A DNA stretch of 19,673 nt from CAG-452 sp045531335 (GTDB taxonomy: Bacteria > Bacillota > Clostridia > TANB77 > CAG-508): contig JAZSDU010000023.1 of the NCBI GenBank assembly GCA_045531335.1, positions 1 to 19,673 of the forward strand. Direction: 5' to 3'. Positions 1 through 8,074 of this stretch are shown here, piece after piece (position 1 is the first letter of the stretch; each line of letters starts with the position of its first letter). Made by a program: the position numbers and the translations under genes. The notes under the pieces were generated by a model. That model was not told where the DNA came from. It saw only the letters and a program-made list of their open reading frames with translations, and did no database searches.

Positions 1-45
1 TCACAGAACGACATGGCTACGATCCGACTTGAATACAATGCAAAC

Positions 46-67
46 GGGTCGCCGAGGACGGCGACCC
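46..67. repeat. Partial copy of the TGTAGGGG/CCCCTACA palindromic repeat
   Basis: Positions 46-53 (GGGTCGCC) and 60-67 (GGCGACCC) form a perfect 8-bp hairpin with a 6-base loop, followed by CCTACA. The same hairpin-plus-CCCCTACA layout recurs at least six more times in this window, always between genes. The left half of this copy may lie before position 46, where no second hairpin is clear. Confidence 0.6.
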
Positions 68-111
68 CTACAGATATAAAAATAAATTGTAAAAACATAA
101 AAGGAGCAATT

Positions 112-300
112 ATGGATTACAAAATCGGAGATATTGTAGAATTTAAAAAACAGCATCCATGTGGTAGTAAAATATGGGAAATTACAAGAGTAGGAGTAGA
201 TTTCAAATTTAAATGCAAAGGATGTAATCATATTATAGTAACAGAGAGACCTAAAGCATTAAAAATGATAAAAAAGAAACTTGAAAATGCGGAGGAGTAA
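112..300 (+). CDS. DUF951 family small protein
   Basis: This 62-residue protein matches the DUF951 pattern: an N-terminal DYKIGDIVEFKKQHPCGS segment, then W-E-I-R-V-G and a K-C-K-G-C-N segment. The conserved cysteines (about residues 17, 39 and 42) suggest a metal site or small beta-barrel, but the family has no established function. The start chosen is ATG 112, with AGGAG at 102-106; an in-frame upstream ATG at 13 would translate the repeat hairpin and lacks a binding site. The next gene starts 3 bases after the stop, and its ribosome binding site lies within this gene's last codons, so the two are probably translationally coupled. Family assignment is confident from the N-terminal pattern; the role is unknown. 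Confidence 0.85.
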   Translation: MDYKIGDIVEFKKQHPCGSKIWEITRVGVDFKFKCKGCNHIIVTERPKALKMIKKKLENAEE

Positions 301-303
301 CTT

Positions 304-1642
304 TTGAAAAAGAATATAGGTTCAAAAATTGCAAATTTAATATTTACAATAATTGCGGTAATTGTGCTTTATAAATTATATGGAATATATAAGACCTACA
401 ATTTTAGTGAATTCACTAAGGCTGAACAAAATCTAGGATTCACTAAATTTACAAGAGATAGTTCTATAACATATACATATGATTACAGTTATAAATTAGA
501 ATCTAAGGATTACAATGACGCAATTTTTTATAAAACTATAACTGTTAAGCCAAATACTCCATACAAATTAACATGTATGGTAAAGACTGAAAATGTTGAA
601 TCTGAGAATGGAAAAAGTGGTAGTGGAGCACAAATATCAATATTAAACACTACTGAATGTTCTGAAAGTATAAATGGCACAAATGATTGGAGAAAATTAG
701 AGTTTATATTTGATTCTAAAAATAGAGAAACGATTGAAATAGGATTTAGATTAGGAGGAAATACTGCAAATAGTAAAGGAACAGCTTGGTTTTCTGATTT
801 TAAATTAGAAGAAGGTATAAAAGATAATTCTAATAATTGGAATGTTGCGTGTTTTATAATGAAAAATATAGATGTTAATATAGACAATGAAAATCTAAAG
901 CTTTCTATGGAGTTAAAAGATATAGAAAAAATAAAGTCTAATATTGAAAGGTTTAAAATATCTGCCAACTATTTATCAGATGATAAAATGACAGTAGAAT
1001 ATGACATATATGAAATAGATGAACCTGTACAAACAATAACATATTCAGATGAACATGGATACTATTTAGATCCGGAAGATGTTAAGGATTTAGTAAAAGA
1101 AGATTTGTCTAGAGAAGAATATGACTATATATTTGTAGCAGTTAGATTAGGTGACATGGATGAAAATATAGAAATACCTGTATATGATTGGATAGGCCTT
1201 CGGAGGAATGGATTTAGAAGGTATAGGATTTTCGAACATAAGACTTCCTAATGATAAATCAAGTTATATATATACATATAACCCAAATATAAATACTTTT
1301 CCAGAAGAAGTATTTATACATGAGTATTTACATTCATTAGAGAGAATTTTGCAAGAAAGAGATTATAATATACCAAAACTTCATGATAATGTAGAATATG
1401 GATATGAAAATGAGAATTTAGTAGGATTAAAAGCATGGTATAAGGATTATATGACTTGTAATATAAAAAGTGATTATGGAAAATTAGTAGGACTTGATGA
1501 AATTGTATATACACTTACTCCACCAGCTGAAAGCGATTTTAAATATAGTGTAGAAAAAGAGTTTAATAATGAACCAGGGAATGTAATAGAAGAAGTTAGA
1601 AATATATTTGGAGTAGTATTAAAAATGTTTGGAGTAGAATAA
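304..1642 (+). CDS. Membrane-anchored carbohydrate-binding-like/HExxH metallopeptidase, read through a +1 shift at CGG 1201
   Basis: The start is TTG 304, with GGAGGAG just upstream inside the end of the DUF951 gene. Residues about 6-28 form a hydrophobic anchor. Residues about 75-170 look like a carbohydrate-binding-type beta-sandwich (NTPYKLTCMVKTENV, then DWRKLEFIFDS, then AWFSDFKLEEG). A mixed region follows to residue 299. At codon 300 the frame meets CGG (1201-1203), and the zero frame ends at 1249-1251. Dropping the C gives G-G-M-D-L-E-G-I-G-F and leads into FPEEVFIHEYLHSLE, whose HEYLH (residues 339-343) is a zinc-metallopeptidase HExxH motif, ending at TAA 1642. The joined product is 445 aa. 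The catalytic motif is made only if the shift happens. Substrate is unknown; the anchor and CBM-like domain suggest action at the cell surface. No closely matching named protein was recognised. Confidence 0.7.
1201..1204 (+). other. Putative +1 frameshift site, CTT CGG A (metallopeptidase gene)
   Basis: CGG is in frame with TTG 304 (299 codons before it). Skipping C1201 gives GGA GGA ATG, which continues as open frame for 146 codons to 1642. The zero frame meets AGG next and stops at 1251. The CTT plus rare-Arg-codon arrangement resembles the yeast Ty1 +1 site (CUU AGG C), where a slowly decoded arginine codon promotes the shift and Gly GGC is read next. Confidence 0.75.
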
Positions 1643-1660
1643 ATTAATACAAATTAATTT

Positions 1661-1743
1661 ATTGCAAAAATGTAGGGGTCGGCCTTGGTCGACCCACATT
1701 GAAATTTAAACAATTTAAGGGCGGAGCAAGCCCCGCCCCTACA
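1661..1743. repeat. Palindromic intergenic element (TGTAGGGG...CCCCTACA)
   Basis: The element starts with ATTGCAAA (1661) and TGTAGGGG (1671), and ends with CCCCTACA (to 1743). It contains two independent hairpins, GGTCGgccttggtCGACC on the left and GGGCGgagcaagccCCGCCC on the right. It fills most of the gap between the metallopeptidase gene and queA. Copies with other stem sequences occur at 8075, 17410, 7154, 9179 and 17824. Confidence 0.75.
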
Positions 1744-1792
1744 AAGGAAGAAAAATGTATAGATAAAAAAACAAATAACAGAAAGGACAAAA

Positions 1793-2815
1793 ATGAAAGT
1801 ATCAGATTTTAATTATACTTTACCAGAAGAATTAATTGCACAAACACCGATTCTAAAAAGAGATGAATCAAGACTTATGGTATTGAATAGAGATAATAAA
1901 ACAATAGAGCATAAGATATTTAAAGATATTTTAGAATATTTAAAACCAGGTGATGTTTTAGTTAGAAATAATACAAAAGTGTTACCGGCAAGAATTTATG
2001 GAAAGAAAGAGACAGGTGCTAATGTAGAATTTTTACTATTAAATAATATAGAAGGAGATATTTGGGAAAGCATTGTAAGACCAGGTAATAAGCTTCATAT
2101 TGGTACTAAAGTAATATTTGGAGAAGGAAAACTTAAAGCTGAAATATTAGATGTTTTAGAAGGCGGAACAAGAAAGGTTAAATTTGAATATGACGGGATA
2201 TTTAATGAAATATTAGACGAAATAGGACTTATGCCACTTCCACCATATATTCATGAAGAATTAAAAGAAAAAGATAGATATCAAACAGTTTATGCAAAAT
2301 TTCAAGGGTCAGCAGCTGCACCAACAGCCGGATTACATTTCACAAATGAACTTTTAGAAAAAATCAAACAAAAAGGTGTAGAAATAGCAAATGTAACTTT
2401 GCATGTTGGAATTGGTACATTTAGACCAGTAAAAGTAGATAATATAGAAGAACATCTTATGCATAGTGAACATTTTTATATAAAGCAAGAAGATGTAGAA
2501 AAAATAAATAGTGCAAAAAAAGAAGGAAGAAGAGTAATTGCAGTTGGAACAACTTCGTGTAGAGTACTGGAATCAATTGCAGATGAAAATGGAATGGTGA
2601 AAGAAACAGAAGAAGATACAAGTATTTTTATTTATCCAGGATATAAATTTAAATGCATAGATGCATTAATTACTAATTTCCATTTACCAGAATCAACACT
2701 TCTTATGCTAGTATCAGCATTAGCAGGAAAAGAATTTATTATGGAAGCATATAACCAAGCAGTAGAAGAGAAATATAGATTCTTCTCGTTTGGCGACGCA
2801 ATGCTGATAATCTAA
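1793..2815 (+). CDS. queA: S-adenosylmethionine:tRNA ribosyltransferase-isomerase
   Basis: QueA transfers and isomerises the ribosyl group of SAM onto preQ1 in tRNA, giving epoxyqueuosine at position 34. The 340-residue length is normal for the family. Diagnostic blocks are present in order: the N-terminal FNYTLPEELIAQTP, D-E-S-R-L-M-V, the LPARIYGKK segment, LPPYI near residue 150, GSAAAPTAGLHFT near 177, the LHVGIGTFRPV segment, AVGTTSCRVLES, and a C-terminal ITNFHLPESTLLMLVSA and YRFFSFGDAMLI. ATG 1793 follows GAAAGGA. No CGG is in frame here and the gene is uninterrupted. It precedes tgt, the usual pairing of the queuosine pathway, though a hairpin and repeat DNA separate them. Confidence 0.97.
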   Translation: MKVSDFNYTLPEELIAQTPILKRDESRLMVLNRDNKTIEHKIFKDILEYLKPGDVLVRNNTKVLPARIYGKKETGANVEFLLLNNIEGDIWESIVRPGNKLHIGTKVIFGEGKLKAEILDVLEGGTRKVKFEYDGIFNEILDEIGLMPLPPYIHEELKEKDRYQTVYAKFQGSAAAPTAGLHFTNELLEKIKQKGVEIANVTLHVGIGTFRPVKVDNIEEHLMHSEHFYIKQEDVEKINSAKKEGRRVIAVGTTSCRVLESIADENGMVKETEEDTSIFIYPGYKFKCIDALITNFHLPESTLLMLVSALAGKEFIMEAYNQAVEEKYRFFSFGDAMLII

Positions 2816-2840
2816 AATTTGTTTTACAAATTTTAGATTA
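2808..2840 (+). terminator. AT-rich perfect hairpin overlapping the queA end
   Basis: TAATCTAAAATTTG (2808-2821) and CAAATTTTAGATTA (2827-2840) are perfect 14-base complementary arms with a 5-base TTTTA loop. The queA stop codon lies in the left arm. No T-tract follows, so this may be an mRNA 3'-end stabiliser or the edge of a repeat rather than a classic intrinsic terminator. Confidence 0.45.
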
Positions 2841-2954
2841 GTGAATAGTGAAGAATGAATAGTGAATAACGTAGGGGCGTTGTCGGTTAGGAATACCTAA
2901 GAGAATGACCCAACTGCGCCCGATAAATTGTAGGGGGTTGTTGCCAACAGCGAC
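2841..2954. repeat. Degenerate repeat block between queA and tgt
   Basis: This stretch contains tandem GTGAATAGTGAAGAATGAATAG-type repetition (2841-2869), then GTAGGGGCG...GCGCCC (2871-2921) and TGTAGGGGG with a GTTG/CAAC-type hairpin (to about 2954). It resembles fragments of the palindromic family seen elsewhere, with decayed arms. No coding potential was seen. Confidence 0.5.
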
Positions 2955-2971
2955 CTGAAAAGGAGAATTTT

Positions 2972-4103
2972 ATGAAACCAGCAGTAACATATGAATTATT
3001 ACATGAATGTAAACAAACAGGTGCAAGAAGAGGGGTTGTTCATACACCACATGGAGATATACAAACTCCAATATTTATGCCAGTAGGTACACAGGCTACT
3101 GTAAAATCAATGACACCTGAAGAATTAAAAGAAGAGGTAAAAGCACAAATAATTTTATCAAATACATATCATCTATATTTAAGACCAGGTCATGAACTTG
3201 TAAAAGAAGCTGGAGGACTTCATAATTTTATGAAGTGGGACAAACCAATTTTGACTGATAGTGGAGGGTTTCAGGTTTTTAGCTTAGGAGATTTAAGAAC
3301 AATTTCAGAAGAAGGTGTAGAGTTTAAATCTCATTTAGATGGAAGCAAACATTTCTTTTCACCGGAAAAAGTAATGGAAATAGAAGAAGCTCTAGGTGCA
3401 GATATTATAATGGCATTTGATGAATGTTGTCCATATCCTTCAACATATGAATACACAAAAAACTCAATGGAAAGAACAACAAGATGGGCATCAAGATGTA
3501 AAGAAGCTCATAAAAATACAGATAAGCAAGCATTATTTGGAATAATTCAAGGTGGATTCTACGAAGAGTTACGTAAAAAATCAGCAGAAGATTTAATAGC
3601 ATTAGATTTTCCAGGATATGCAATTGGTGGTATAAGTGTTCGGAGAACCAACAGAAGAATATTTAAAAATCTTAAAATATACAACTCCACTTATGCCAAA
3701 AGATAAACCTAGGTATTTAATGGGAGTAGGTTCACCAGATTACTTAATAGAAGCAGCAATTGCAGGAATAGATATGTGTGACTGCGTACTTCCAACTAGA
3801 ATTGCAAGAAATGGAACTGCAATGACTTGGAATGGAAAAGTAGTTGTTAGAAATGCTACATATGAAAGAGATTGGGGTGTATTAGACCCAGAATGTGACT
3901 GCTATACATGTAAAAATTATTCAAGAGCATATATAAGACATTTGATAAAAACAAATGAAATTTTAGGTGTGAGATTACTATCTATACATAACTTAAGATT
4001 CTTGACTAAACTTATGGAAAGAGTTAGAATAGAAATAGAGAATGATAATTTATTAAATTTTAAAAATGAATTTTATAAAAAATACGGATATACAAAAGAA
4101 TAG
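2972..4103 (+). CDS. tgt: tRNA-guanine transglycosylase, read through a +1 shift at CGG 3641
   Basis: Tgt exchanges guanine-34 for preQ1 in GUN-anticodon tRNAs. ATG 2972 follows AAAAGGAGAA. The first 223 codons give T-P-I-F-M-P-V-G-T-Q, SNTYHL, ILTDSGGFQVFSLG (catalytic Asp) and MAFDECCPYP. The frame then meets CGG at 3641 just after GGISV, and stops at 3706. Skipping the C gives the expected conserved Gly-Glu-Pro (the GGxSVGEP block), then YLMGVGSPDYLIEAA, IDMCDCVLPTRIARNG (the nucleophilic Asp precedes CVLPTR) and a zinc site, CDCYTC with a later SIH histidine, ending at 4103. The joined protein is 376 aa, the normal family length. Both the nucleophile and the zinc site lie after the shift, so the zero-frame product alone should be inactive. 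Confidence 0.93.
3641..3644 (+). other. Putative +1 frameshift site, GTT CGG A (tgt)
   Basis: CGG is codon 224 from ATG 2972. The zero frame gives R-R-T-N-R-R and stops at 3704-3706. The +1 frame from GGA 3642 gives G-E-P-T-E-E-Y-L-K, matching the conserved Tgt sequence. The only change needed to restore the gene is loss of C3641. Confidence 0.88.
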
Positions 4104-4115
4104 GAGGAATTAAAA

Positions 4116-5312
4116 GTGGATTTATTAGGGCAAGAACCACCAAAAAAACAAAAAACAAATGGTCAAAAAGTAGTGTTAATGCTATTGATTACTTCAATTG
4201 TATTATCAATATTTATAATAATAATGATATTTGCGTTGCAAGGAAATAAAACCAAAACTTTAGGATTGAATATTGATGGGAAAGATGTTCAGATAACTCA
4301 GAATATGTTAATATCTGATGAGAGTGGAGTTAATTATATTTCATTACAACAACTTTCAACATCAATTGGATATAACTATTTAAGAGGTGGTTATGGTGAA
4401 TATGCAGAGGATGAAACTAAATGTTATTTAGAAAGTAAAAACCAAGTAATAGGATTTGAAGCAAATAGTAATAGAATATATAAAACAACACAAAATTCTA
4501 AAACAGATTATGAATACTATAATTTAAATAATAAAATTATACAATCAAATGGTATTTTATATATTGCATTAGAAGATTTAGCACTAGGATGTAATGTAGT
4601 TTATACATTCTCTAATGAACAGTATAAAATATTAATAAATACTCCTGAAAATCTATCTAAAAGTTATGTTAAAACTTTTGCAGAAAAAGGACTAACAATA
4701 GATTCTAATATTCAAAATCAAAAATCAATAGTATATAATATGGTTGTAGTATCAAATGCAAGTGGGAAATTAGGTGTAGTAGATACAAAGGCTAACACAA
4801 TAATTGGCCAAAAATATACAACAATCAGTTTTGATGAATTTTCACAAAGATTTATTGTTTCTAATAATAATAGATATGGAATAATATCAAGAGAAGGTAG
4901 TATAGTTGCAGAGCTTAAATATGAAAATATTAGTATAATAAATTATTCTCCATTGTTATATGAAGTAAAACAAAATAATAAAGTTGGAGTTTTAGATGAA
5001 AAAGGAAATCTTATAATAGATACTGCATTTGATAAATTAGGATTTTATGAAAATTCTAATTTAGTTGAATCAACACTTATTATTGATAATTTTAGCAATA
5101 ATCAAGATGCTATGGTAGTTTGCAATGGAGGTAAATATGGATTAGTAAACTTAACGACAGGTCAAATGATACTAAATTGTGAACTTGAGAAGATATATTC
5201 TAGAACGAACGATTCAGGAATAAGACAATATTATGTTCAATTACAGAATACAGAGATAGAATTAGCTAGATATATACAAGATATAAATACTACTACAGTT
5301 GTAACAAATTAA
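4116..5312 (+). CDS. Membrane-anchored WG-repeat protein with stalk-like domain
   Basis: This 398-residue protein starts at GTG 4116. AGGAGG at 4102-4107 overlaps the tgt stop codon, so it is probably co-translated with tgt. Residues about 17-42 form one hydrophobic anchor after a Lys-rich cytoplasmic tail. Residues about 50-175 resemble the copper-amine-oxidase-N-like (stalk) domain found in clostridial surface proteins. From about 200 to the end are degenerate WG/KWG repeats, seen as GKLGVVDTKANTIIGQKY, RYGIISREGSIVAELKY, KVGVLDEKGNLIIDTAF and KYGLVNLTTGQMIL. WG repeats form beta-propeller-like scaffolds, so an extracytoplasmic structural or binding role is inferred; no enzyme motif is seen. 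A strong hairpin terminator follows. Confidence 0.75.
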   Translation: MDLLGQEPPKKQKTNGQKVVLMLLITSIVLSIFIIIMIFALQGNKTKTLGLNIDGKDVQITQNMLISDESGVNYISLQQLSTSIGYNYLRGGYGEYAEDETKCYLESKNQVIGFEANSNRIYKTTQNSKTDYEYYNLNNKIIQSNGILYIALEDLALGCNVVYTFSNEQYKILINTPENLSKSYVKTFAEKGLTIDSNIQNQKSIVYNMVVVSNASGKLGVVDTKANTIIGQKYTTISFDEFSQRFIVSNNNRYGIISREGSIVAELKYENISIINYSPLLYEVKQNNKVGVLDEKGNLIIDTAFDKLGFYENSNLVESTLIIDNFSNNQDAMVVCNGGKYGLVNLTTGQMILNCELEKIYSRTNDSGIRQYYVQLQNTEIELARYIQDINTTTVVTN

Positions 5313-5320
5313 AATATAAT

Positions 5321-5351
5321 AAAAAACGGACTTATCATAAGTCCGTTTTTT
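5321..5351. terminator. Bidirectional intrinsic terminator
   Basis: A perfect 14-bp stem (AAAAAACGGACTTA, loop TCA, TAAGTCCGTTTTTT) sits between two convergent genes. It has a T-tract on one side and an A-tract on the other, so it can end transcription from both strands. Confidence 0.9.
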
Positions 5352-5364
5352 GTTTAGATATTAG

Positions 5365-5751
5365 CTACATTTGTTGTTCGCCAGGTATAAAGTAATCAAT
5401 GATACCATAAATTAATGCACCAATAATTGCGGCCATCCATGATATTGAGTAACCTGCTACAAAATATTGTGTAACGTAAAGTACTACTACAGATAATACA
5501 AAACCTACAAAACCCTTTCCAAATGGACTAGCGTGAAGACCTGTAAATTTTACAATTAAATAATCTAACAAAGTAAGAACTACTGCAGCAACAGCAAGAG
5601 ACCAAATATTATTAATTTGGAAACCTGGTGTAAAGAAAGCTGTAATTGCAAGTATTACAGCAGCAGCTACTAATCTTCCTAGTATTTGCCAAATTGTACT
5701 TGTTTCATTTGAAGTTTGAATATTAGCTTGATGATGATTATTCTCTGACAT
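5365..5751 (-). CDS. Small integral membrane protein, phage-holin-family-like
   Basis: This 128-residue protein starts at ATG 5751, with AGGAGG 7-12 bases upstream of the start region (complement of CCTCCT near 5760). A polar N-terminal tail of about 22 residues precedes four hydrophobic stretches: LGRLVAAAVILAITAFF, the LAVAAVVLTLL stretch, VGFVLSVVVLYVTQYFV and AAIIGALIYGIIDYF. The repeated TPGF/YFIPG and ALIYGIID patterns are like those of small chromosomal proteins usually labelled phage holin family. No phage gene is nearby, so the lysis label should not be taken literally. It stands alone on the minus strand, and a bidirectional terminator follows it. Confidence 0.65.
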   Translation of the reverse strand: MSENNHHQANIQTSNETSTIWQILGRLVAAAVILAITAFFTPGFQINNIWSLAVAAVVLTLLDYLIVKFTGLHASPFGKGFVGFVLSVVVLYVTQYFVAGYSISWMAAIIGALIYGIIDYFIPGEQQM

Positions 5752-5911
5752 CTAAAAAACCTCCTAACTTAAATATATATATTTAATTCGCTTTGGATTT
5801 TAAGCGTTTATATTTATTATTTACGGTTTTAAAATAAATATTCAAAAAATAATTTTATTAAGAATATTTTGTGTAAAAATTGCAAAAAATATATATGAAA
5901 TTTTGAAAAAT

Positions 5912-6021
5912 AAATTGTTGTTTGTGTTATTTTCGTGAATTCAGGACAGTCCCAAAAATCCCCAAAGGATTGGTGATTTTATAGGACAGTCCCTAGAATT
6001 CCCTCACACAAACAACAATTT
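5912..6021. repeat. Long inverted repeat with GGACAGTCCC motifs, upstream of the yetF-like gene
   Basis: AAATTGTTGTTTGTGT (5912-5927) and its exact complement (6006-6021) form 16-bp arms. Between them are two copies of GGACAGTCCC (5943 and 5984) and an internal AATCCCCAAAGGATT hairpin. It resembles a miniature inverted-repeat element or a large leader hairpin. The yetF ribosome binding site (AGGAG 6026) begins just after the right arm. The remaining gene-free DNA at 5752-5911 is plain AT-rich sequence. Confidence 0.65.
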
Positions 6022-6036
6022 AAGCAGGAGAATAAA

Positions 6037-6714
6037 ATGATAAATATATTTATAAGAGTTCTAATATTATACATATTGGTTCTTATTACAATGAGATTAA
6101 TGGGTAAAAGAGAACTTGGACAAATGCAACCATTTGAACTTGTTATTGCAATGATGATTGCAGACTTAGCTGCAGTTCCTATGGGAGATACAGGAATACC
6201 AATTACTAATGGAATAATACCCATATTAGTTTTATTATTAATGCAATTAATAATTTCAATAATAAATTTAAAAAGTATAAAAGGTAGAAGTATAATTTGT
6301 GGAATGCCATCTATATTAGTATATAGAGGTAGAATAGATGAAAAGATTATGAAAAAAGAGAAATTTACAGTTAATGAATTGCAAGAAAGATTAAGAGAAA
6401 AAGATGTATTTAATATAGGTGATGTAGAATATGCAATTTTAGAAACTAGCGGACAATTAACAGTTATTCAAAAACCTGAAAAGAGAAATACAACTCCAGA
6501 AGATTTTGGGATATTACCTGAATATGAAGGAATACCGTATGATTTAGTAATTGATGGAAAAGTTATGCATCAAAATCTAAAAGCTATAGGAAGAGATTAT
6601 AAATGGCTTTGCAAGGAAGTAGAAAAATTTAAAATTAGACCTGAAGAAGCATTGGTTGTTACTTTTGATGGAAAAGGTCAAATATTCTGTCAAGAAAAAG
6701 AGAGGAAAAGATGA
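6037..6714 (+). CDS. DUF421 (YetF-family) membrane protein
   Basis: This is a 225-residue protein of the YetF/YdfS/YkjA-type family. It has three N-terminal membrane segments (about 2-20, 33-55 and 58-78), with the conserved MRLMGKRELGQMQPFELVIAM motif linking the first two. A cytoplasmic alpha/beta domain follows (GMPSILVYRGRIDEKIM, then the LQERLREKDVFNIGDVEYAILETSGQLTV region). These proteins occur in spore formers and some act in spore or membrane physiology, but the biochemical function is unknown. ATG 6037 follows AGGAGAATAAA. Its TGA overlaps the next ATG (ATGA at 6711-6714), so the two genes are coupled, and a DUF4363 partner is a common neighbour of this family. Confidence 0.9.
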   Translation: MINIFIRVLILYILVLITMRLMGKRELGQMQPFELVIAMMIADLAAVPMGDTGIPITNGIIPILVLLLMQLIISIINLKSIKGRSIICGMPSILVYRGRIDEKIMKKEKFTVNELQERLREKDVFNIGDVEYAILETSGQLTVIQKPEKRNTTPEDFGILPEYEGIPYDLVIDGKVMHQNLKAIGRDYKWLCKEVEKFKIRPEEALVVTFDGKGQIFCQEKERKR

Positions 6715-7097
6715 AAGAATCTATAATTATTATATCAATTTTAATGATTATATTTGGAGGAGCATTATATACTCAAAATTTTTTAAACGATACTAGTGAT
6801 AAATTAGTAAGTAAATTGGAAAATTTAAAAACAGATTTGGAAAGTGAAAACACAAATCAACAAAGATTAGAAGAACAATCAGATGAAATATATGGAGAAT
6901 GGGAAGATATTAATGAAAAATGGTCAGTAGTAGTTTTACATGATGAAATAGATTTAATAGAAACATCTTTAATAAGAATGAAATCAAAAATAAAAACAGG
7001 AAGTTTAGAGGAAAGCATGGAGGATTTAGATACATCAATTTTTTTATTAAAACACATTAAAGAAAAAGAAAAAACTAGTTTAAAAAATATATTCTAA
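6711..7097 (+). CDS. DUF4363-like single-pass membrane protein
   Basis: This 128-residue protein has one N-terminal hydrophobic segment (about residues 3-22). A long, mostly helical, acidic region follows, with coiled-coil character (SKLENLKTDLESENTNQQ, then a conserved W-E-D-I-N-E-K-W segment). Size, architecture and coupling to a DUF421 gene fit the DUF4363 family. The start overlaps the upstream stop (ATGA), which argues for fixed stoichiometry with the YetF-like protein; the helical domain is inferred to lie outside the membrane. No catalytic motif is seen. A GGGACTGTCC-type repeat follows 3 bases after the stop. Confidence 0.75.
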   Translation: MKESIIIISILMIIFGGALYTQNFLNDTSDKLVSKLENLKTDLESENTNQQRLEEQSDEIYGEWEDINEKWSVVVLHDEIDLIETSLIRMKSKIKTGSLEESMEDLDTSIFLLKHIKEKEKTSLKNIF

Positions 7098-7099
7098 AG

Positions 7100-7120
7100 A
7101 GGGAATTTTAGGGACTGTCC
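7100..7120. repeat. Inverted counterpart of the repeat at 5984-6004
   Basis: AGGGAATTTTAGGGACTGTCC is, with one mismatch, the reverse complement of positions 5984-6004. The two copies bracket the yetF-like/DUF4363 pair in inverted orientation. Confidence 0.7.
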
Positions 7121-7153
7121 CCAAAGTATAAAAAACAGAATTTATACAGGAAA

Positions 7154-7268
7154 TGTAGGGGCGACTAGTAGTCGTCCGCAACTTACGAAGCTTTACTAAA
7201 ATCAATTTATATTAGAGCAAATTCTTCGGAGACGGACAGCTGATAGCTGCCCCTACAACGTTTTCAAT
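7154..7268. repeat. Palindromic intergenic element, copy nearly identical to 9179-9303
   Basis: The element runs from TGTAGGGGCGACTAGTAGTC to a complementary right end, GATAGCTGCCCCTACA (core 7154-7257, 104 bp), followed by a degraded TTTTCAAT boundary. Each end forms its own hairpin (GACTagtAGTC on the left, CAGCTgatAGCTG on the right). The core is nearly identical to the 9189-9292 core in the same orientation; a third copy at 17835-17937 is inverted. Confidence 0.85.
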
Positions 7269-7296
7269 TAATTTATTGATACAAATAACATTTTTC

Positions 7297-8040
7297 TTAA
7301 ATTAGATCCTTCATATTATACAACCCAGCATTCTGTTCAACTAAAAACTTAGCGGCTTTTAAAGAACCTTTTGCAAATATGCTTCTAGAAGTAACAGTAT
7401 GTGTTATTTCAAATGTTTCATTTTCTCCTAAGAATAGAACTGTATGTTTTCCCACTTCTGTTCCACCCCTTATAGAGTGAATACCTATTTCTTTATCAGG
7501 TCTTTTTTGTCTAACACTATTTCTATTATATTGATAATACATTTCATTGTTTAATGCTCCATTTATGCTATCTGCTAAAATTAAAGCTGTACCACTAGGA
7601 CTATCAATTTTATTTCTATGATGAGTTTCAACAATTTCTATATCAGAATCTTTTAATTGTGTTGCAAGTTTTGAAACTATATCTGCCATAATATTAATTT
7701 CATAAGACATATTACCAGAACGAAAGATTGGTAAAACCTTAGAATAATCTTCAATTATAGATAATTGCTCATCCGAGAATCCAGTAGTAGCAATAACTAT
7801 TGGAATATTTTTTTCTTTGGCAAATTCTAATATATTCATACTAGCCTCTGGGATAGAGAAATCAATTATAATATCAGGTGTTTCCTTAATTAAATTAATA
7901 TCAGTATATGTAGGAAAATCTGAATTATTGTCAAATTTGTCTACACCACAGCATACTTCAAAATCACTTGATAGATTTACTTGTTTTAAAACTTCTTGAC
8001 CCATTCGACCATTGATTCCATTAATTAATACTTTTAGCAT
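7297..8040 (-). CDS. dapB: 4-hydroxy-tetrahydrodipicolinate reductase
   Basis: DapB reduces hydroxy-tetrahydrodipicolinate to tetrahydrodipicolinate with NAD(P)H in the lysine/diaminopimelate pathway. The 247-residue protein opens with the Rossmann motif LINGINGRMGQEV. It has the substrate-binding block VETHHRNKIDSPSGTALIL (catalytic His and Lys) near residues 130-150, and ends with a family-like C-terminal helix. ATG 8040 has a GGAGG-type site just upstream (complement of CCTCC near 8048). It lies last in an asd-dapA-dapB series on the minus strand, separated from dapA by a palindromic repeat. Diaminopimelate also feeds peptidoglycan, and dipicolinate for spores branches from this pathway. 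Confidence 0.96.
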   Translation of the reverse strand: MLKVLINGINGRMGQEVLKQVNLSSDFEVCCGVDKFDNNSDFPTYTDINLIKETPDIIIDFSIPEASMNILEFAKEKNIPIVIATTGFSDEQLSIIEDYSKVLPIFRSGNMSYEINIMADIVSKLATQLKDSDIEIVETHHRNKIDSPSGTALILADSINGALNNEMYYQYNRNSVRQKRPDKEIGIHSIRGGTEVGKHTVLFLGENETFEITHTVTSRSIFAKGSLKAAKFLVEQNAGLYNMKDLI

Positions 8041-8074
8041 TCTATTTCCTCCTATCTAAAAATCTTTATTTATT

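Noticed and set aside
13..300. A 95-residue version of the DUF951 protein from ATG 13
   Set aside because: The extra residues translate a palindromic repeat, and the proper ribosome binding site lies before ATG 112.
1208..1642. Downstream open frames at 1208, 3636, 14553, 16208, 17055 and 18464 as separate genes
   Set aside because: Their sequences are the direct continuation of the upstream gene families, their apparent starts lie inside conserved motifs, and most lack a ribosome binding site. At 1208 GGAGG is too close to the ATG to serve.
5365..5751. Prophage fragment indicated by the holin-like protein
   Set aside because: There is no integrase, capsid, lysin or other phage gene nearby, and this family is common in ordinary chromosomes.
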